The notes under the pieces: generated by a model
Told to the model about the DNA's origin: nothing
What the model saw: only the letters and a program-made list of their open reading frames with translations
Databases searched by the model: none
Program-made: the position numbers and the translations under genes
In this document: positions 1-7,141 of the stretch, one piece after another
Layout of the letters: each line of letters opens with the position of its first letter
Numbering within the stretch: position 1 is the stretch's first letter
Source of the DNA: an uncultured Oscillospiraceae bacterium
GTDB taxonomy: Bacteria > Bacillota > Clostridia > Oscillospirales > Oscillospiraceae
Assembly (NCBI GenBank): GCA_944387115.1
Contig: CALXDR010000001.1
Span: 1-64,000 of the forward strand
DNA: 64,000 nucleotides
Reading direction: 5' to 3'

Positions 1-372
1 CCCTCCAACATCATCGAGGCGGTGGCCCGGGGCGTGGATTTCTTCGACTGCGTCATGCCCGCCCGCAATGCCCGCCATGCCAAGCTGTTTACCTGGGGCG
101 GGGCCATGAACATTAAGAATGAGAAGTACAAGCTGGACCAGCGCCCCATCGACCCCCAGTGCGATTGCCCGGTGTGCCGCAATTATTCCCGCGCCTACCT
201 GCGCCACCTGTTTGTGGCCGGTGAGATGCTGGCAATGCGCCTGGCGGTGATGCACAACCTCTACTTCTACAACCAGCTCACCGCCCGCATCCGCCAGGCG
301 CTGGATGAGGGCCGATTCCAGCAGTTCCGGGCGGAGTACTCGGACAAGCTGGCCGGACGGGTGATGGACTGA
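1..372 (+). CDS. tgt: Queuine/preQ1 tRNA-ribosyltransferase, C-terminal part (5' end cut by window)
   Basis: The gene enters the window already open in frame 1 and ends at TGA 370-372. About 123 C-terminal residues are visible. The family exchanges guanine 34 of GUN-anticodon tRNAs for preQ1, a queuosine precursor. Diagnostic here is the zinc site CDCPVCRNYSRAYLRHL (Cys-x-Cys-x2-Cys with a later His), preceded by the DFFDCVMPARNARH segment that is strongly conserved in Tgt. An in-frame GTG at 22 is not the real start, because the homologous sequence continues upstream of it to the window edge. The next gene, yajC, commonly follows tgt in Firmicutes. It has its own promoter here. Confidence 0.95.
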   Translation, partial: PSNIIEAVARGVDFFDCVMPARNARHAKLFTWGGAMNIKNEKYKLDQRPIDPQCDCPVCRNYSRAYLRHLFVAGEMLAMRLAVMHNLYFYNQLTARIRQALDEGRFQQFRAEYSDKLAGRVMD

Positions 373-408
373 CCGGAGAAGGCGCTGGAAAAATCTTTGG
401 AAAAAGCC

Positions 409-437
409 TTGTCATTTGGGCAGGATACCGCTATAAT
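409..437 (+). promoter_or_regulatory. Sigma-A promoter for yajC
   Basis: -35 TTGTCA at 409-414 and -10 TATAAT at 432-437 with a 17 bp spacer, in the 121 bp gap between tgt and yajC. Predicted start near 444, giving a leader of about 50 nt. It lies just after the tgt stop, so yajC can be transcribed independently. Confidence 0.8.
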
Positions 438-493
438 ATCCTCAATGCCCTGAGGGCAGGGGGTCAAACTTATCAAATGGAGGAAAGTTAGTT

Positions 494-868
494 ATGCCGT
501 TTACATTTCATACCCTGGCGCTGACCGCCGGGGAAGCGCAGACCAATCAGGTTGGTTCTCTGGTTTCCACTGTGGTGATGATTGTGGCCATGGTTGCCGT
601 GTTCTACTTCATGATCATCCGTCCCGAGGGCAAGCGGAAGAAGGCCGCCAGCGAGATGCAAAACAGCCTGAAGGTGGGCGACCAGATCACCACCATCGGC
701 GGCATTGTGGGCACCATCTGCGCAGTGAAGGAGCAGACTGTTGTGATGGAGACCGGCGCTGACCGCGTGCGCCTGGAGTTTACCAAGTGGGCCATCTCCA
801 GCAAGGGCACCCAGAGCCAGCAGGATGTCCCCAATGCGGAAGAAGATAAGGAAGCCGGCAAGAAGTAA
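494..868 (+). CDS. yajC: Preprotein translocase subunit YajC
   Basis: 124 residues. YajC is a small single-span accessory of the Sec translocase (SecDF-YajC). One hydrophobic segment at about residues 22-42 is followed at once by FYFMIIRPEGKRKK, the family's RPQ(E)-basic signature, and then by a compact cytosolic domain (LKVGDQITTIGGIVGTI) that is well conserved. The C-terminus is acidic and lysine-rich. GGAGG at 479-483 sits 10 nt before ATG 494. It has its own promoter and is followed by a hairpin terminator, so it is probably transcribed largely alone. Confidence 0.93.
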   Translation: MPFTFHTLALTAGEAQTNQVGSLVSTVVMIVAMVAVFYFMIIRPEGKRKKAASEMQNSLKVGDQITTIGGIVGTICAVKEQTVVMETGADRVRLEFTKWAISSKGTQSQQDVPNAEEDKEAGKK

Positions 869-887
869 GGCTGTGCTGGCATGAGAG

Positions 888-937
888 GCACCCCCTCCAC
901 ATAGGTTATAACAACCGTGTGGAAGGGGTGCTTTTTT
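888..937 (+). terminator. Intrinsic terminator after yajC that also contains the next gene's Shine-Dalgarno
   Basis: Left arm 888-901 pairs with right arm 918-931 over about 14 bp with one C-A mismatch. The loop is about 16 nt, and six T follow at 932-937. The right arm holds GGAAGGGG (921-928), the only plausible ribosome-binding site for the ATG at 938, which follows the T-run directly. CATAGGTTA at 900-908, in the arm and loop, fits the CATAnnnTA form of sporulation -10 elements. Confidence 0.75.
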
Positions 938-1366
938 ATGGGACGTGGGGAGCGGGTGCAGGTGAGCGCCTGGCAAAAGACGGCGGCAATTTTGCTCGGC
1001 GGCCTGCTGGCCCTTGGAGCGGCGCTGCTGGTGCTGCTGGTTGGTGCGGCGGCAATGGCCCAGGGCATTGTGCGGCAGGGAGCAGGGGCCCAGGTGACTG
1101 CCGCAGCCTGTCTGGCAGGGGGGATGGTGGGCGGGGCGCTGCCCGCCATGCGGTGGCCTGCCCGCAAGCTGCCGGCGGCGCTGGGCGCAGGCGGGGTGTG
1201 CAGTGTGCTCATCCTTCTGGTGGGGCTGATGTGGGGCGGGCTGGAATTCCATGCCCTTTGGGCGCTGCAGGCGGTGTGCTGTGTGTGCGGCGCAGCCCTG
1301 GTTGGCCTGCTGTTTGCCAGGCAGAGGACAGGGGGAGGACGCAGTGCACGGCGCACACGGCGGTAG
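938..1366 (+). CDS. TIGR04086 family membrane protein (YrzE-like)
   Basis: 142 residues from ATG 938. A GTG at 917 in frame lies inside the terminator stem and lacks a ribosome-binding site, so it was not used. The protein has four hydrophobic segments (about residues 12-40, 47-68, 78-100 and 108-125) and a basic tail (GGGRSARRTRR). Length, topology and position directly after yajC fit the TIGR04086/YrzE family of small integral membrane proteins, found almost only in endospore formers. Biochemical function is unknown. Its Shine-Dalgarno lies in the 3' arm of the upstream terminator hairpin, so translation from read-through RNA may be poor. Confidence 0.75.
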   Translation: MGRGERVQVSAWQKTAAILLGGLLALGAALLVLLVGAAAMAQGIVRQGAGAQVTAAACLAGGMVGGALPAMRWPARKLPAALGAGGVCSVLILLVGLMWGGLEFHALWALQAVCCVCGAALVGLLFARQRTGGGRSARRTRR

Positions 1367-1389
1367 CGAAAAGATTGCCCCCAGCCCCC

Positions 1390-1418
1390 TTGACAATTGG
1401 AAGGGAAGGAACTATAAT
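1390..1418 (+). promoter_or_regulatory. Consensus sigma-A promoter for greA-lysS
   Basis: A perfect match to the housekeeping consensus: TTGACA 1390-1395, 17 bp spacer, TATAAT 1413-1418. Predicted start is near 1425, giving a leader of about 95 nt before greA. It is the strongest promoter readable in the window, as expected for a greA-lysS unit. Confidence 0.9.
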
Positions 1419-1518
1419 TCGGTAGAAACACTATAAGTATCATCATGTCATACACTGGGAAAGGAACTGCTGAGCACAGCGTTTCGGCCATGTGTTGGAC
1501 TGGAAAGGATGTTTTACA

Positions 1519-1989
1519 ATGGCGAAAGAGTATAAGCTGAGTGCCGCCCGGCTTGAGGAACTGAAAGAGGAGCTCAACTACCTCAAGACCGTCCGGGAGA
1601 AGGAAGTGGCCGACCAGATTAAGGAAGCTCGCTCCTTTGGTGATTTGTCCGAGAACAGTGAGTATGATGAGGCGAAAAATGAGCAGGGCAAGCTCTACTC
1701 CCGCATTGCTGAGATTGAGAATGTTCTGGCCAACTGCTCTGTGATTGAGGAGCAGGGGGACGACAATACGGTGGGGCTGGGGAGCACCATCATTGTGGAG
1801 GATGTGCAGCTGGGAGACAAGGAGACCTATCAGGTGGTTGGCTCCCAGGAGGCTGACCCCATGAATGGGCGCATCTCCGAGGAATCCCCCTTCGGCAAGG
1901 CGCTGCTGGGGAAGGGCGTGGGTGAAATTGTTGTGGTAGAGGCACCCGCCGGCAATATCGAGTACCGTGTAGTGGAGATTCAGCACTAA
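1519..1989 (+). CDS. greA: Transcription elongation factor GreA
   Basis: 156 residues, normal for GreA. The factor enters the RNA polymerase secondary channel and stimulates cleavage of backtracked RNA. The N-terminal half is a coiled coil (LEELKEELNYLKTVREKEV) with the catalytic acidic tip GDLSENSEYDEAKNEQ at about residues 41-56. The C-terminal half is the FKBP-like domain (ISEESPFGKALLGKGVGE). Start ATG 1519 was chosen over an in-frame TTG at 1492, because AAAGGA at 1503-1508 precedes it and the family begins MAxEYxLS. lysS follows after 19 bp and is probably cotranscribed. Confidence 0.95.
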   Translation: MAKEYKLSAARLEELKEELNYLKTVREKEVADQIKEARSFGDLSENSEYDEAKNEQGKLYSRIAEIENVLANCSVIEEQGDDNTVGLGSTIIVEDVQLGDKETYQVVGSQEADPMNGRISEESPFGKALLGKGVGEIVVVEAPAGNIEYRVVEIQH

Positions 1990-2008
1990 GAGAAAAGGAG
2001 CGACATTC

Positions 2009-3958
2009 ATGTCTGATCAGAATCACCAGAACCAGCCTGTCCAGGAGGAGCTGCCGCTGTCTGAGCTGCTCCAGATTCGCCGTGGAAAGCTGGCTGATTT
2101 GCAGGCCAAGGGCCAGGATCCCTTTGCCATCACCAAGTATGATGTGACCCACCACAGCAGCCAGGTGCGGGAGCAGTTTGAGGAGATGGAGGGTCAGGTG
2201 GTGCGTCTGGCCGGCCGTCTGATGAGCAAGCGCGGCATGGGCAAGGCCATTTTTGCCGATTTGCAGGACGGGGCAGGGCGCATTCAGCTGTATATCCGTG
2301 TGGACGATGTGGGCGAGGAGGCTCTGGCCGCCTTTAAGAAGTACGATATTGGTGATATTGTGGGTGTGGAGGGAGATGTGTTCCGCACCAAGCGCGGGGA
2401 GATTTCCATCAAGGCCCACACCATTACGCTGCTGTCCAAGTCTCTGCTCCCTCTGCCTGAGAAGTTCCACGGGCTGACCGATGTGGAGACCCGCTGCCGG
2501 CAGCGCTATGTGGACTTGATTATGAATCCTGAGGTGCGCCGCACCTTTGAGATTCGCTCCAAGTTCATCAAGCACGTGCGTGACTTCCTGGATGGACGGG
2601 GCTATATGGAAGTGGAGACTCCGGTGCTCAACACCATCTCCGGCGGCGCTACGGCCCGTCCCTTCATCACCCACCACAACACCCTGGACATCGATATGTA
2701 TATGCGTATCGCCACCGAGCTGCACCTCAAGCGGCTGGTGGTAGGCGGCCTGGAGCGGGTGTATGAGATTGGGCGCATCTTCCGCAACGAGGGGATGGAC
2801 ACCAAGCACAACCCGGAATTCACCTCCGTGGAGCTGTATCAGGCTTACGCCGACTTCAACGATATGATGGACCTGTTCGAGGAGCTGCTCTCCTCCGCTG
2901 CACAGAAGCTGCTGGGCACCTACAAGCTCCAGTGGCAGGGCGAGCAGCTGGACCTCACGCCCGGCTGGCCCCGCTTGACCATGGCAGAGGCGGTAAAGCA
3001 GTACACCGGCCTGGACTTTATGGCAGTGTCTGACGACGCCCAGGCGGTGGCGCTGGCTAAGAGCATCGGCGTGGAGCTGCCTGAAACTGCCCCCGCTACC
3101 TGGGGCAACGCCCTGTATGAGGTGTTTGACCAGCGGGTGGAGTGCAAGCTGGTGCAGCCCACCTTCATCACCATGCACCCGGTGGACGTCTCTCCCCTGG
3201 CAAAGCGCTCGCCCCAGGACCCCCGGCTCACCGAGCGGTTCGAGCTGTTTATCTGCCACAGTGAGATGGGCAATGCCTTCTCTGAGCTCAACGACCCCAT
3301 CGACCAGAAGCAGCGCTTCCAGAAGCAGGTGGAGCTGCGTGAGGGGGGCGACGAAGAGGCCGGCATGATGGACGAGGACTATATCACTGCCCTGGAGTAT
3401 GGCCTGCCCCCCACGGGCGGACTGGGTATCGGCATTGACCGCTGTGTGATGATGCTCACCAACAACGACTCCATCCGGGAGGTTCTGCTCTTCCCCACAA
3501 TGAAACCCTTGGACATGCCCAAGAAGTCCGAGAGCGCCCCTGTGGCCGCTCCTGCTGCCCCTGAGAAGGTGGAGGAGAAGATTGACTTCTCCAAGGTGGA
3601 GATCGAGCCTCTGTTCTCCGATTTTGTGGACTTTGAGACCTTCTCCAAGTCCGATTTCCGCGCCGTGAAGGTGAAGGCCTGTGAGGCGGTGAAGAAGTCC
3701 AAGAAGCTTCTGAAGTTCACTCTGGATGACGGAACCGGCACCGAGCGGGTGATTCTGAGCGGTATCCATGAGTACTATGAGCCGGAGGAGCTGGTGGGCA
3801 AGACGTGCATTGCTATCACCAACCTGCCTCCCCGTCCCATGATGGGCATTGAGTCCTGCGGTATGCTCATCTCCGCAGTCCATCACGAGGAGGGCGTGGA
3901 GAAGCTCCATCTGCTGATGGTGGATGACCACATCCCGGCGGGTGCAAAGCTCTATTGA
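2009..3958 (+). CDS. lysS: Lysyl-tRNA synthetase, class II, with C-terminal tRNA-binding (EMAP/Trbp111-like) domain
   Basis: 649 residues, about 150 longer than a usual bacterial LysRS. Residues about 55-145 form the OB anticodon-binding domain. Residues about 165-500 form the class II catalytic core, with motif 2 around RIFRNEGMDTKHNPEF and motif 3 GLGIGIDRCVMM. An Ala/Pro/Glu linker (about 510-530) leads to residues 540-649, which resemble the tRNA-binding domain at the C-terminus of MetRS and in Trbp111/CsaA (SDFRAVKVKACEAVKKSKKL, then TCIAITNLPPRPMMGIES). The fusion should raise tRNA affinity. AAAAGGAG precedes ATG 2009. A palindromic terminator follows. Confidence 0.95.
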   Translation: MSDQNHQNQPVQEELPLSELLQIRRGKLADLQAKGQDPFAITKYDVTHHSSQVREQFEEMEGQVVRLAGRLMSKRGMGKAIFADLQDGAGRIQLYIRVDDVGEEALAAFKKYDIGDIVGVEGDVFRTKRGEISIKAHTITLLSKSLLPLPEKFHGLTDVETRCRQRYVDLIMNPEVRRTFEIRSKFIKHVRDFLDGRGYMEVETPVLNTISGGATARPFITHHNTLDIDMYMRIATELHLKRLVVGGLERVYEIGRIFRNEGMDTKHNPEFTSVELYQAYADFNDMMDLFEELLSSAAQKLLGTYKLQWQGEQLDLTPGWPRLTMAEAVKQYTGLDFMAVSDDAQAVALAKSIGVELPETAPATWGNALYEVFDQRVECKLVQPTFITMHPVDVSPLAKRSPQDPRLTERFELFICHSEMGNAFSELNDPIDQKQRFQKQVELREGGDEEAGMMDEDYITALEYGLPPTGGLGIGIDRCVMMLTNNDSIREVLLFPTMKPLDMPKKSESAPVAAPAAPEKVEEKIDFSKVEIEPLFSDFVDFETFSKSDFRAVKVKACEAVKKSKKLLKFTLDDGTGTERVILSGIHEYYEPEELVGKTCIAITNLPPRPMMGIESCGMLISAVHHEEGVEKLHLLMVDDHIPAGAKLY

Positions 3959-4020
3959 CGGCGGCTGTGAAAACGGCGGGCCTTTGATGGCCGGAACCTT
4001 TCATCCATGTCAATCGGAAT

Positions 4021-4050
4021 GGGCAGTCCCAGCTGGGACTGCCCATTTTG
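4021..4050 (+). terminator. Terminator after lysS
   Basis: A perfect palindrome at 4021-4044 (GGGCAGTCCCAG and its complement) is followed by ATTTTG. The stem is strong and the U-tract short. It closes the greA-lysS unit. Confidence 0.6.
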
Positions 4051-4094
4051 CAATGATACCACAGGTTTGACGGGGAAAAGGGGTTAAAAGTCCG

Positions 4095-4140
4095 ATGTTA
4101 CGCTGCGTTGCTTGATGCAACGGGCACATTCCTGTAACAT
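4095..4140. promoter_or_regulatory. Nested inverted repeats upstream of the XRE gene (possible operator)
   Basis: ATGTTAC (4095-4101) and GTAACAT (4134-4140) are inverted copies flanking a second dyad, CGTTGC-ttgat-GCAACG (4106-4122). Both lie within 80 bp upstream of the XRE regulator's start. HTH regulators often bind such dyads and repress themselves. No convincing -35/-10 pair was found beside them. Confidence 0.35.
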
Positions 4141-4171
4141 GGAGCCATCCAAGACAAGGAGGAATCGTAAT

Positions 4172-4606
4172 ATGATGTTTGGAGAAACCCTGAAGGCCAT
4201 GCGCAAGGCGAAGGGATATACGCAGGAGGAACTGGCCATAAAGCTGAATGTGGTCAGGCAGACTGTTTCCAAGTGGGAGAAGGGGCTGTCGGTGCCGGAT
4301 GCAGATTTGCTCTTGAAGCTGGCAGATGTACTGGATACCACGGTGAGTGTCTTGCTGGGCGGCACCGTTTCTGAGGGGGAGGAGGGCACGGAGAAGGATG
4401 CGATTGCCCAACAGCTGGCTAAAATCAGCGAGCAGATGGCCATAAAGAATTGGCGCAGCCAGAAGCTTTGGCGGATTGTTGGGATTGCCCTGTTGGCGGT
4501 GTTGATCTTCCACGGGATGCTGCTCCTGGTGAGTCTTACGGCGAGCACCAGCTTTTTCAACGATGCGGAATCCATCGTCATAGAGGTGGAGGAAGTGGTT
4601 GAGTAA
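4172..4606 (+). CDS. XRE-family helix-turn-helix regulator with C-terminal membrane segment
   Basis: 144 residues. The N-terminal 60 residues are a Cro/C1-type HTH (LKAMRKAKGYTQEELAIKLN, then VRQTVSKWEKGLSVPDADLL), the form common in Firmicute regulators. A hydrophobic segment at about residues 103-125 (LWRIVGIALLAVLIFHGMLL) suggests a membrane-tethered regulator. AAGGAGG at 4156-4162 precedes ATG 4172. Another ATG follows three bases later. The longer in-frame extension to 4112 lacks a ribosome-binding site. No target is evident. The convergent gene 4703-5251 is the only other gene in this patch, and base composition here is less GC-rich than in the flanks. Confidence 0.8.
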   Translation: MMFGETLKAMRKAKGYTQEELAIKLNVVRQTVSKWEKGLSVPDADLLLKLADVLDTTVSVLLGGTVSEGEEGTEKDAIAQQLAKISEQMAIKNWRSQKLWRIVGIALLAVLIFHGMLLLVSLTASTSFFNDAESIVIEVEEVVE

Positions 4607-4625
4607 GGAAAGACATAGGCAGGAA

Positions 4626-4664
4626 AACGGGGCATGACCATGCTTTGATTGGTCATGCCCCGTT
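4626..4664. terminator. Bidirectional terminator between convergent genes
   Basis: 15 bp perfect stem (4626-4640 with 4650-4664) with a 9 nt loop. On the minus strand the exit side reads TTTT and on the plus strand GGGTTT. It lies between the XRE gene (+) and the hypothetical gene (-), as expected for a shared terminator. Confidence 0.7.
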
Positions 4665-4702
4665 GGGTTTCACAGTTTTTTCAGAGAACGCCCTATGAGG
4701 GG

Positions 4703-5251
4703 TTACACTCGTTTGTAGATAATAGGATCGTCATAGCCGAAGGTTCGCTTGCCGTTCACTTCGATGGTTTCAGACACCTCCAGGCACGCTTCGGAAAACC
4801 GTTCCCACAGCTTGAAGGTCATAACCGGTGAGAAGTGGCTGACACTGCCGCCCTCCCAGACGCCGTCCTTTTTACGGTAGAGGGCGGGGGTAAACTTTTC
4901 CGAAGCTTTGAGGTCGCAGTAGTCTACAATTTCCATGGAAGCGTATGAAAAGGTGTTCTTGTCTGCGCCTGCCGGAAGCTCATAAGAGGAGAGGCGCATA
5001 CCGTCCTCATGTTCTGTGATAAGGAACAGATGGGGGGAGGCGTGGCAGTGCCCGTTGGTCTCATAGTAGCTCTCTTCCACCACGAAAATGCCGTCAAACT
5101 CCTGGGGCAGATTGCGTATTTTATCATTGCAGGCCGTGTTGACATGTCTGGCATAGGGGTATGCCTTGCCCGCCGCGGTCATTGCGTCAAACTGCTCCTT
5201 GTTGTCAAAGTGTCCTGTCATCAACCCTACAAAATCTTCAAGAAATTTCAT
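4703..5251 (-). CDS. Hypothetical protein, weak resemblance to CpeT/CpcT family
   Basis: 182 residues, no signal peptide, soluble and acidic. This is the only gene in the window I assign to the minus strand. The N-terminus (FVGLMTGHFDNKEQFD) and the centre (GIFVVEESYYE, then LFLITEHEDGMRLSSYELP) recall the layout of CpeT/CpcT-like lipocalin-fold proteins, which start with a G-x-FxN-x2-Q element and have Tyr-rich beta strands. This is a pattern judgement, not a firm assignment. Those proteins act on phycobilin chromophores in cyanobacteria, a role that cannot apply here. Start ATG 5251 has GGAGG five bases upstream. A TTG at 5263 is in frame but contains that site. It has its own promoter. Confidence 0.6.
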   Translation of the reverse strand: MKFLEDFVGLMTGHFDNKEQFDAMTAAGKAYPYARHVNTACNDKIRNLPQEFDGIFVVEESYYETNGHCHASPHLFLITEHEDGMRLSSYELPAGADKNTFSYASMEIVDYCDLKASEKFTPALYRKKDGVWEGGSVSHFSPVMTFKLWERFSEACLEVSETIEVNGKRTFGYDDPIIYKRV

Positions 5252-5310
5252 ATTTTCCTCCAAAAATTTTACACAGTGATAAGCGACAATTGGTTAGCTT
5301 CCATGAGGGG

Positions 5311-5339
5311 AGTATAGCACCGTGGAGCAGCAATTGCAA
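5311..5339 (-). promoter_or_regulatory. Sigma-A-like promoter for the minus-strand hypothetical gene
   Basis: Read on the minus strand: -35 TTGCAA (5339-5334), 17 bp spacer, -10 TATACT (5316-5311). It lies about 60 bp upstream of ATG 5251. Confidence 0.65.
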
Positions 5340-5568
5340 GACTCGATTGCTTTTCGATGTCCGATGGGGGTGCAGGAGGTGGATGCGTCATAGGGGAAGA
5401 GCGGACGGCGCCGGTCAAAGCGGGGGTGGGATTTGGGAATACGGCTGCGCCAAGGCCAGGTGCGCTGCCGGGGATGCGTCCCCTCTGCTGGGCGGGCGTG
5501 CCGGGGGAACAGGGGATAAAAATTTGACGGAGATGCGCTGGGGAGGATTTCTCTCTAGGGAATCCTAT

Positions 5569-5597
5569 TTGACATATGGGAAAGGGCATGGTATCAT
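5569..5597 (+). promoter_or_regulatory. Sigma-A promoter for ktrB-ktrA
   Basis: TTGACA 5569-5574, 17 bp spacer, TATCAT 5592-5597. Predicted start is near 5604, giving a leader of about 170 nt before the GTG of ktrB, long enough to hold a regulatory RNA. Confidence 0.75.
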
Positions 5598-5603
5598 AGC
5601 CAC

Positions 5604-5752
5604 AATATAGATGTTTGAAGGTTGGAATTGACTTGCTGGGAAGGGGGAGCTGCGGGATGCACCGAACTTATACACATCAGGTTGTTGCAGCGCACCCCGG
5701 TGCAGCTGTATGTTGGAGAAAAGCATACCGACAGATTGGTCGGTATGCTTTT
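5604..5752 (+). promoter_or_regulatory. Structured ktrB leader ending in an intrinsic-terminator hairpin
   Basis: Hairpin A (5688-5708) pairs CAGC-GCAC with GTGC-a-GCTG. The 9 bases GGTGCAGCT (5700-5708) can alternatively pair with AGCT (about 5649) and GCACC (5659-5663), an alternative fold. Hairpin B (5719-5752) has a perfect 14 bp stem, AAAAGCATACCGAC against its complement with a 6 nt loop, ending in TTTT 25 nt before the start codon. It looks like a transcription attenuator. I could not match it to the ydaO c-di-AMP riboswitch or another known class. Confidence 0.5.
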
Positions 5753-5776
5753 GCGCATTGAAGGGAGGGGCCAGCT

Positions 5777-7126
5777 GTGGCTCACGCAAGAGGAAAGAAA
5801 TACAGCAGTCAGGCGACCCGTTTGATTGCGCTGTCCTTCGGAGGGGTCATTCTGGTGGGGACGTTGCTGCTCATGCTCCCCATCTCCTCCAAAAGCGGGG
5901 TGAGCTGCGGGCTGGTGCCTGCACTCTTCACCGCCACCTCTGCCACCTGTGTCACCGGGCTGGTGGTGGCGGACACGCTGTCGGCATGGACGCTGTTTGG
6001 GCAGGTGGTCATCCTTGCAATGATTCAACTGGGCGGCCTTGGCTTTATGACCATGCTGTTTTATCTGGGCACAGTCATGCGGAGGCGGGCCTCCCTCAAT
6101 CAGCGGCTGATGATGGTCTCCTCCTTTAATTTAAATGATATGGCCCAAGTGGATGTGCTGGTCCGCCATGCGCTCAAAACCACATGTTTCATCGAGGGGA
6201 TAGGGGCGGTAATCCTCATTGCCTGTTTCCTGCCCCGATATGGACTGTCCGCCATTTGGAAGGGGATTTTTATTGCCGTATCCGCCTTTTGCAATGCAGG
6301 GTTTGACATCCTAGGTCCAGACGGGGGCGGCAGCCTGATGAGCTACAACCAGAACCCTGTGGTGTTGCTGACGGTGGCGGCGCTGGTGGTATGCGGCGGA
6401 CTGGGCTTCTTTGTATGGGAGGAGCTGATTGAAAAGCGCTGCTACCGCACGCTGAGCTTGTACAGCAAAATGGTGCTCTGGCTCACCGGGGGGTTTCTGC
6501 TTCTGGGCACTGTGTTTTTCCTGGGGATTGAACTGCCCAACGACGCCACCCTGGGCGCGCTCCCCCTGGGCCATGCGCTGGTCAACGCCCTGTTCCAGTC
6601 TGCGACACTGCGCACGGCGGGGTTCTACTCCATTGCCCAGAACGGGCTGGCGGATGTGTCCCTTGTGATGTGCATTCTGCTCATGCTGGTGGGCGGTTCC
6701 TCAGGCTCGACTGCCGGTGGAATTAAGACGGTGACGGTGGGCGTGCTCTTCCTTGCCCTCCGCTCCAGCCTGAGGGGGGAGGAGCAGGTGATTTTGCGGG
6801 GGCGCACCATCCCCTCGTCCAAGGTGCTGGCGGCCCTTACGCTGGTGCTGGCGGTGGGCAGCGGCTTTATTGCATCCTCCATGGCTATTGCCATTGTGGA
6901 TCAGGTTCCCTACCTCTGGGCGGCCTATGAGGCGGCCTCTGCCATGGGCACGGTGGGGCTGACTGTGGGGATTACCCCGGAGCTGTCCACCTTCTCCCAT
7001 CTGGTGCTGATTGCGATGATGTATTTGGGGCGGGTGGGCATCCTATCCTTCTCCATCGCCTTTTTGGGCAGGGGGAAAGAGGTTCGGAAAATTAGTTATC
7101 CCAATACCAATGTGATGATTGGGTGA
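5777..7126 (+). CDS. ktrB: Potassium uptake protein KtrB (TrkH/KtrB family)
   Basis: 449 residues, integral membrane. KtrB is the K+-conducting subunit of Ktr, driven by a sodium gradient in several bacteria. The four pore-loop filters of the superfamily are visible: TSATCVTGL (about 54-62), SAFCNAGFD (about 169), TLRTAGF (about 276) and SAMGTVGLT (about 388), each with the conserved Gly. The start is GTG 5777, nine bases after AAGGGAGGGG. An upstream ATG-like frame runs into the terminator stem. ktrA follows after 15 bp, so the pair forms a complete transporter. The leader suggests attenuation. Confidence 0.93.
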   Translation: MAHARGKKYSSQATRLIALSFGGVILVGTLLLMLPISSKSGVSCGLVPALFTATSATCVTGLVVADTLSAWTLFGQVVILAMIQLGGLGFMTMLFYLGTVMRRRASLNQRLMMVSSFNLNDMAQVDVLVRHALKTTCFIEGIGAVILIACFLPRYGLSAIWKGIFIAVSAFCNAGFDILGPDGGGSLMSYNQNPVVLLTVAALVVCGGLGFFVWEELIEKRCYRTLSLYSKMVLWLTGGFLLLGTVFFLGIELPNDATLGALPLGHALVNALFQSATLRTAGFYSIAQNGLADVSLVMCILLMLVGGSSGSTAGGIKTVTVGVLFLALRSSLRGEEQVILRGRTIPSSKVLAALTLVLAVGSGFIASSMAIAIVDQVPYLWAAYEAASAMGTVGLTVGITPELSTFSHLVLIAMMYLGRVGILSFSIAFLGRGKEVRKISYPNTNVMIG

Positions 7127-7141
7127 TGGAGGCAGAGGACA

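Larger units (their letters stand above)
5252..5776. other. Intergenic regulatory region between the minus-strand gene and ktrB
   Basis: About 525 bp with no gene I can support. It holds the minus-strand promoter (5311-5339), the ktrB promoter (5569-5597) and the ktrB leader with a hairpin terminator (5719-5752). In 5340-5568 I see no clear motif. Short open frames there have no ribosome-binding site and are not credible. Confidence 0.6.

Noticed and set aside
1790..3931. Long minus-strand open frame opposite greA-lysS
   Set aside because: A GC-rich shadow of lysS. Low-complexity His/Leu/Gly-rich product, no ribosome-binding site, and the plus strand encodes a clear family.
5340..5568. Short open frames upstream of ktrB
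   Set aside because: No Shine-Dalgarno and composition unlike the coding neighbours.
5604..5720. ydaO-type c-di-AMP riboswitch before ktrB
   Set aside because: The conserved ydaO core segments are not visible. Kept only as an unassigned leader.
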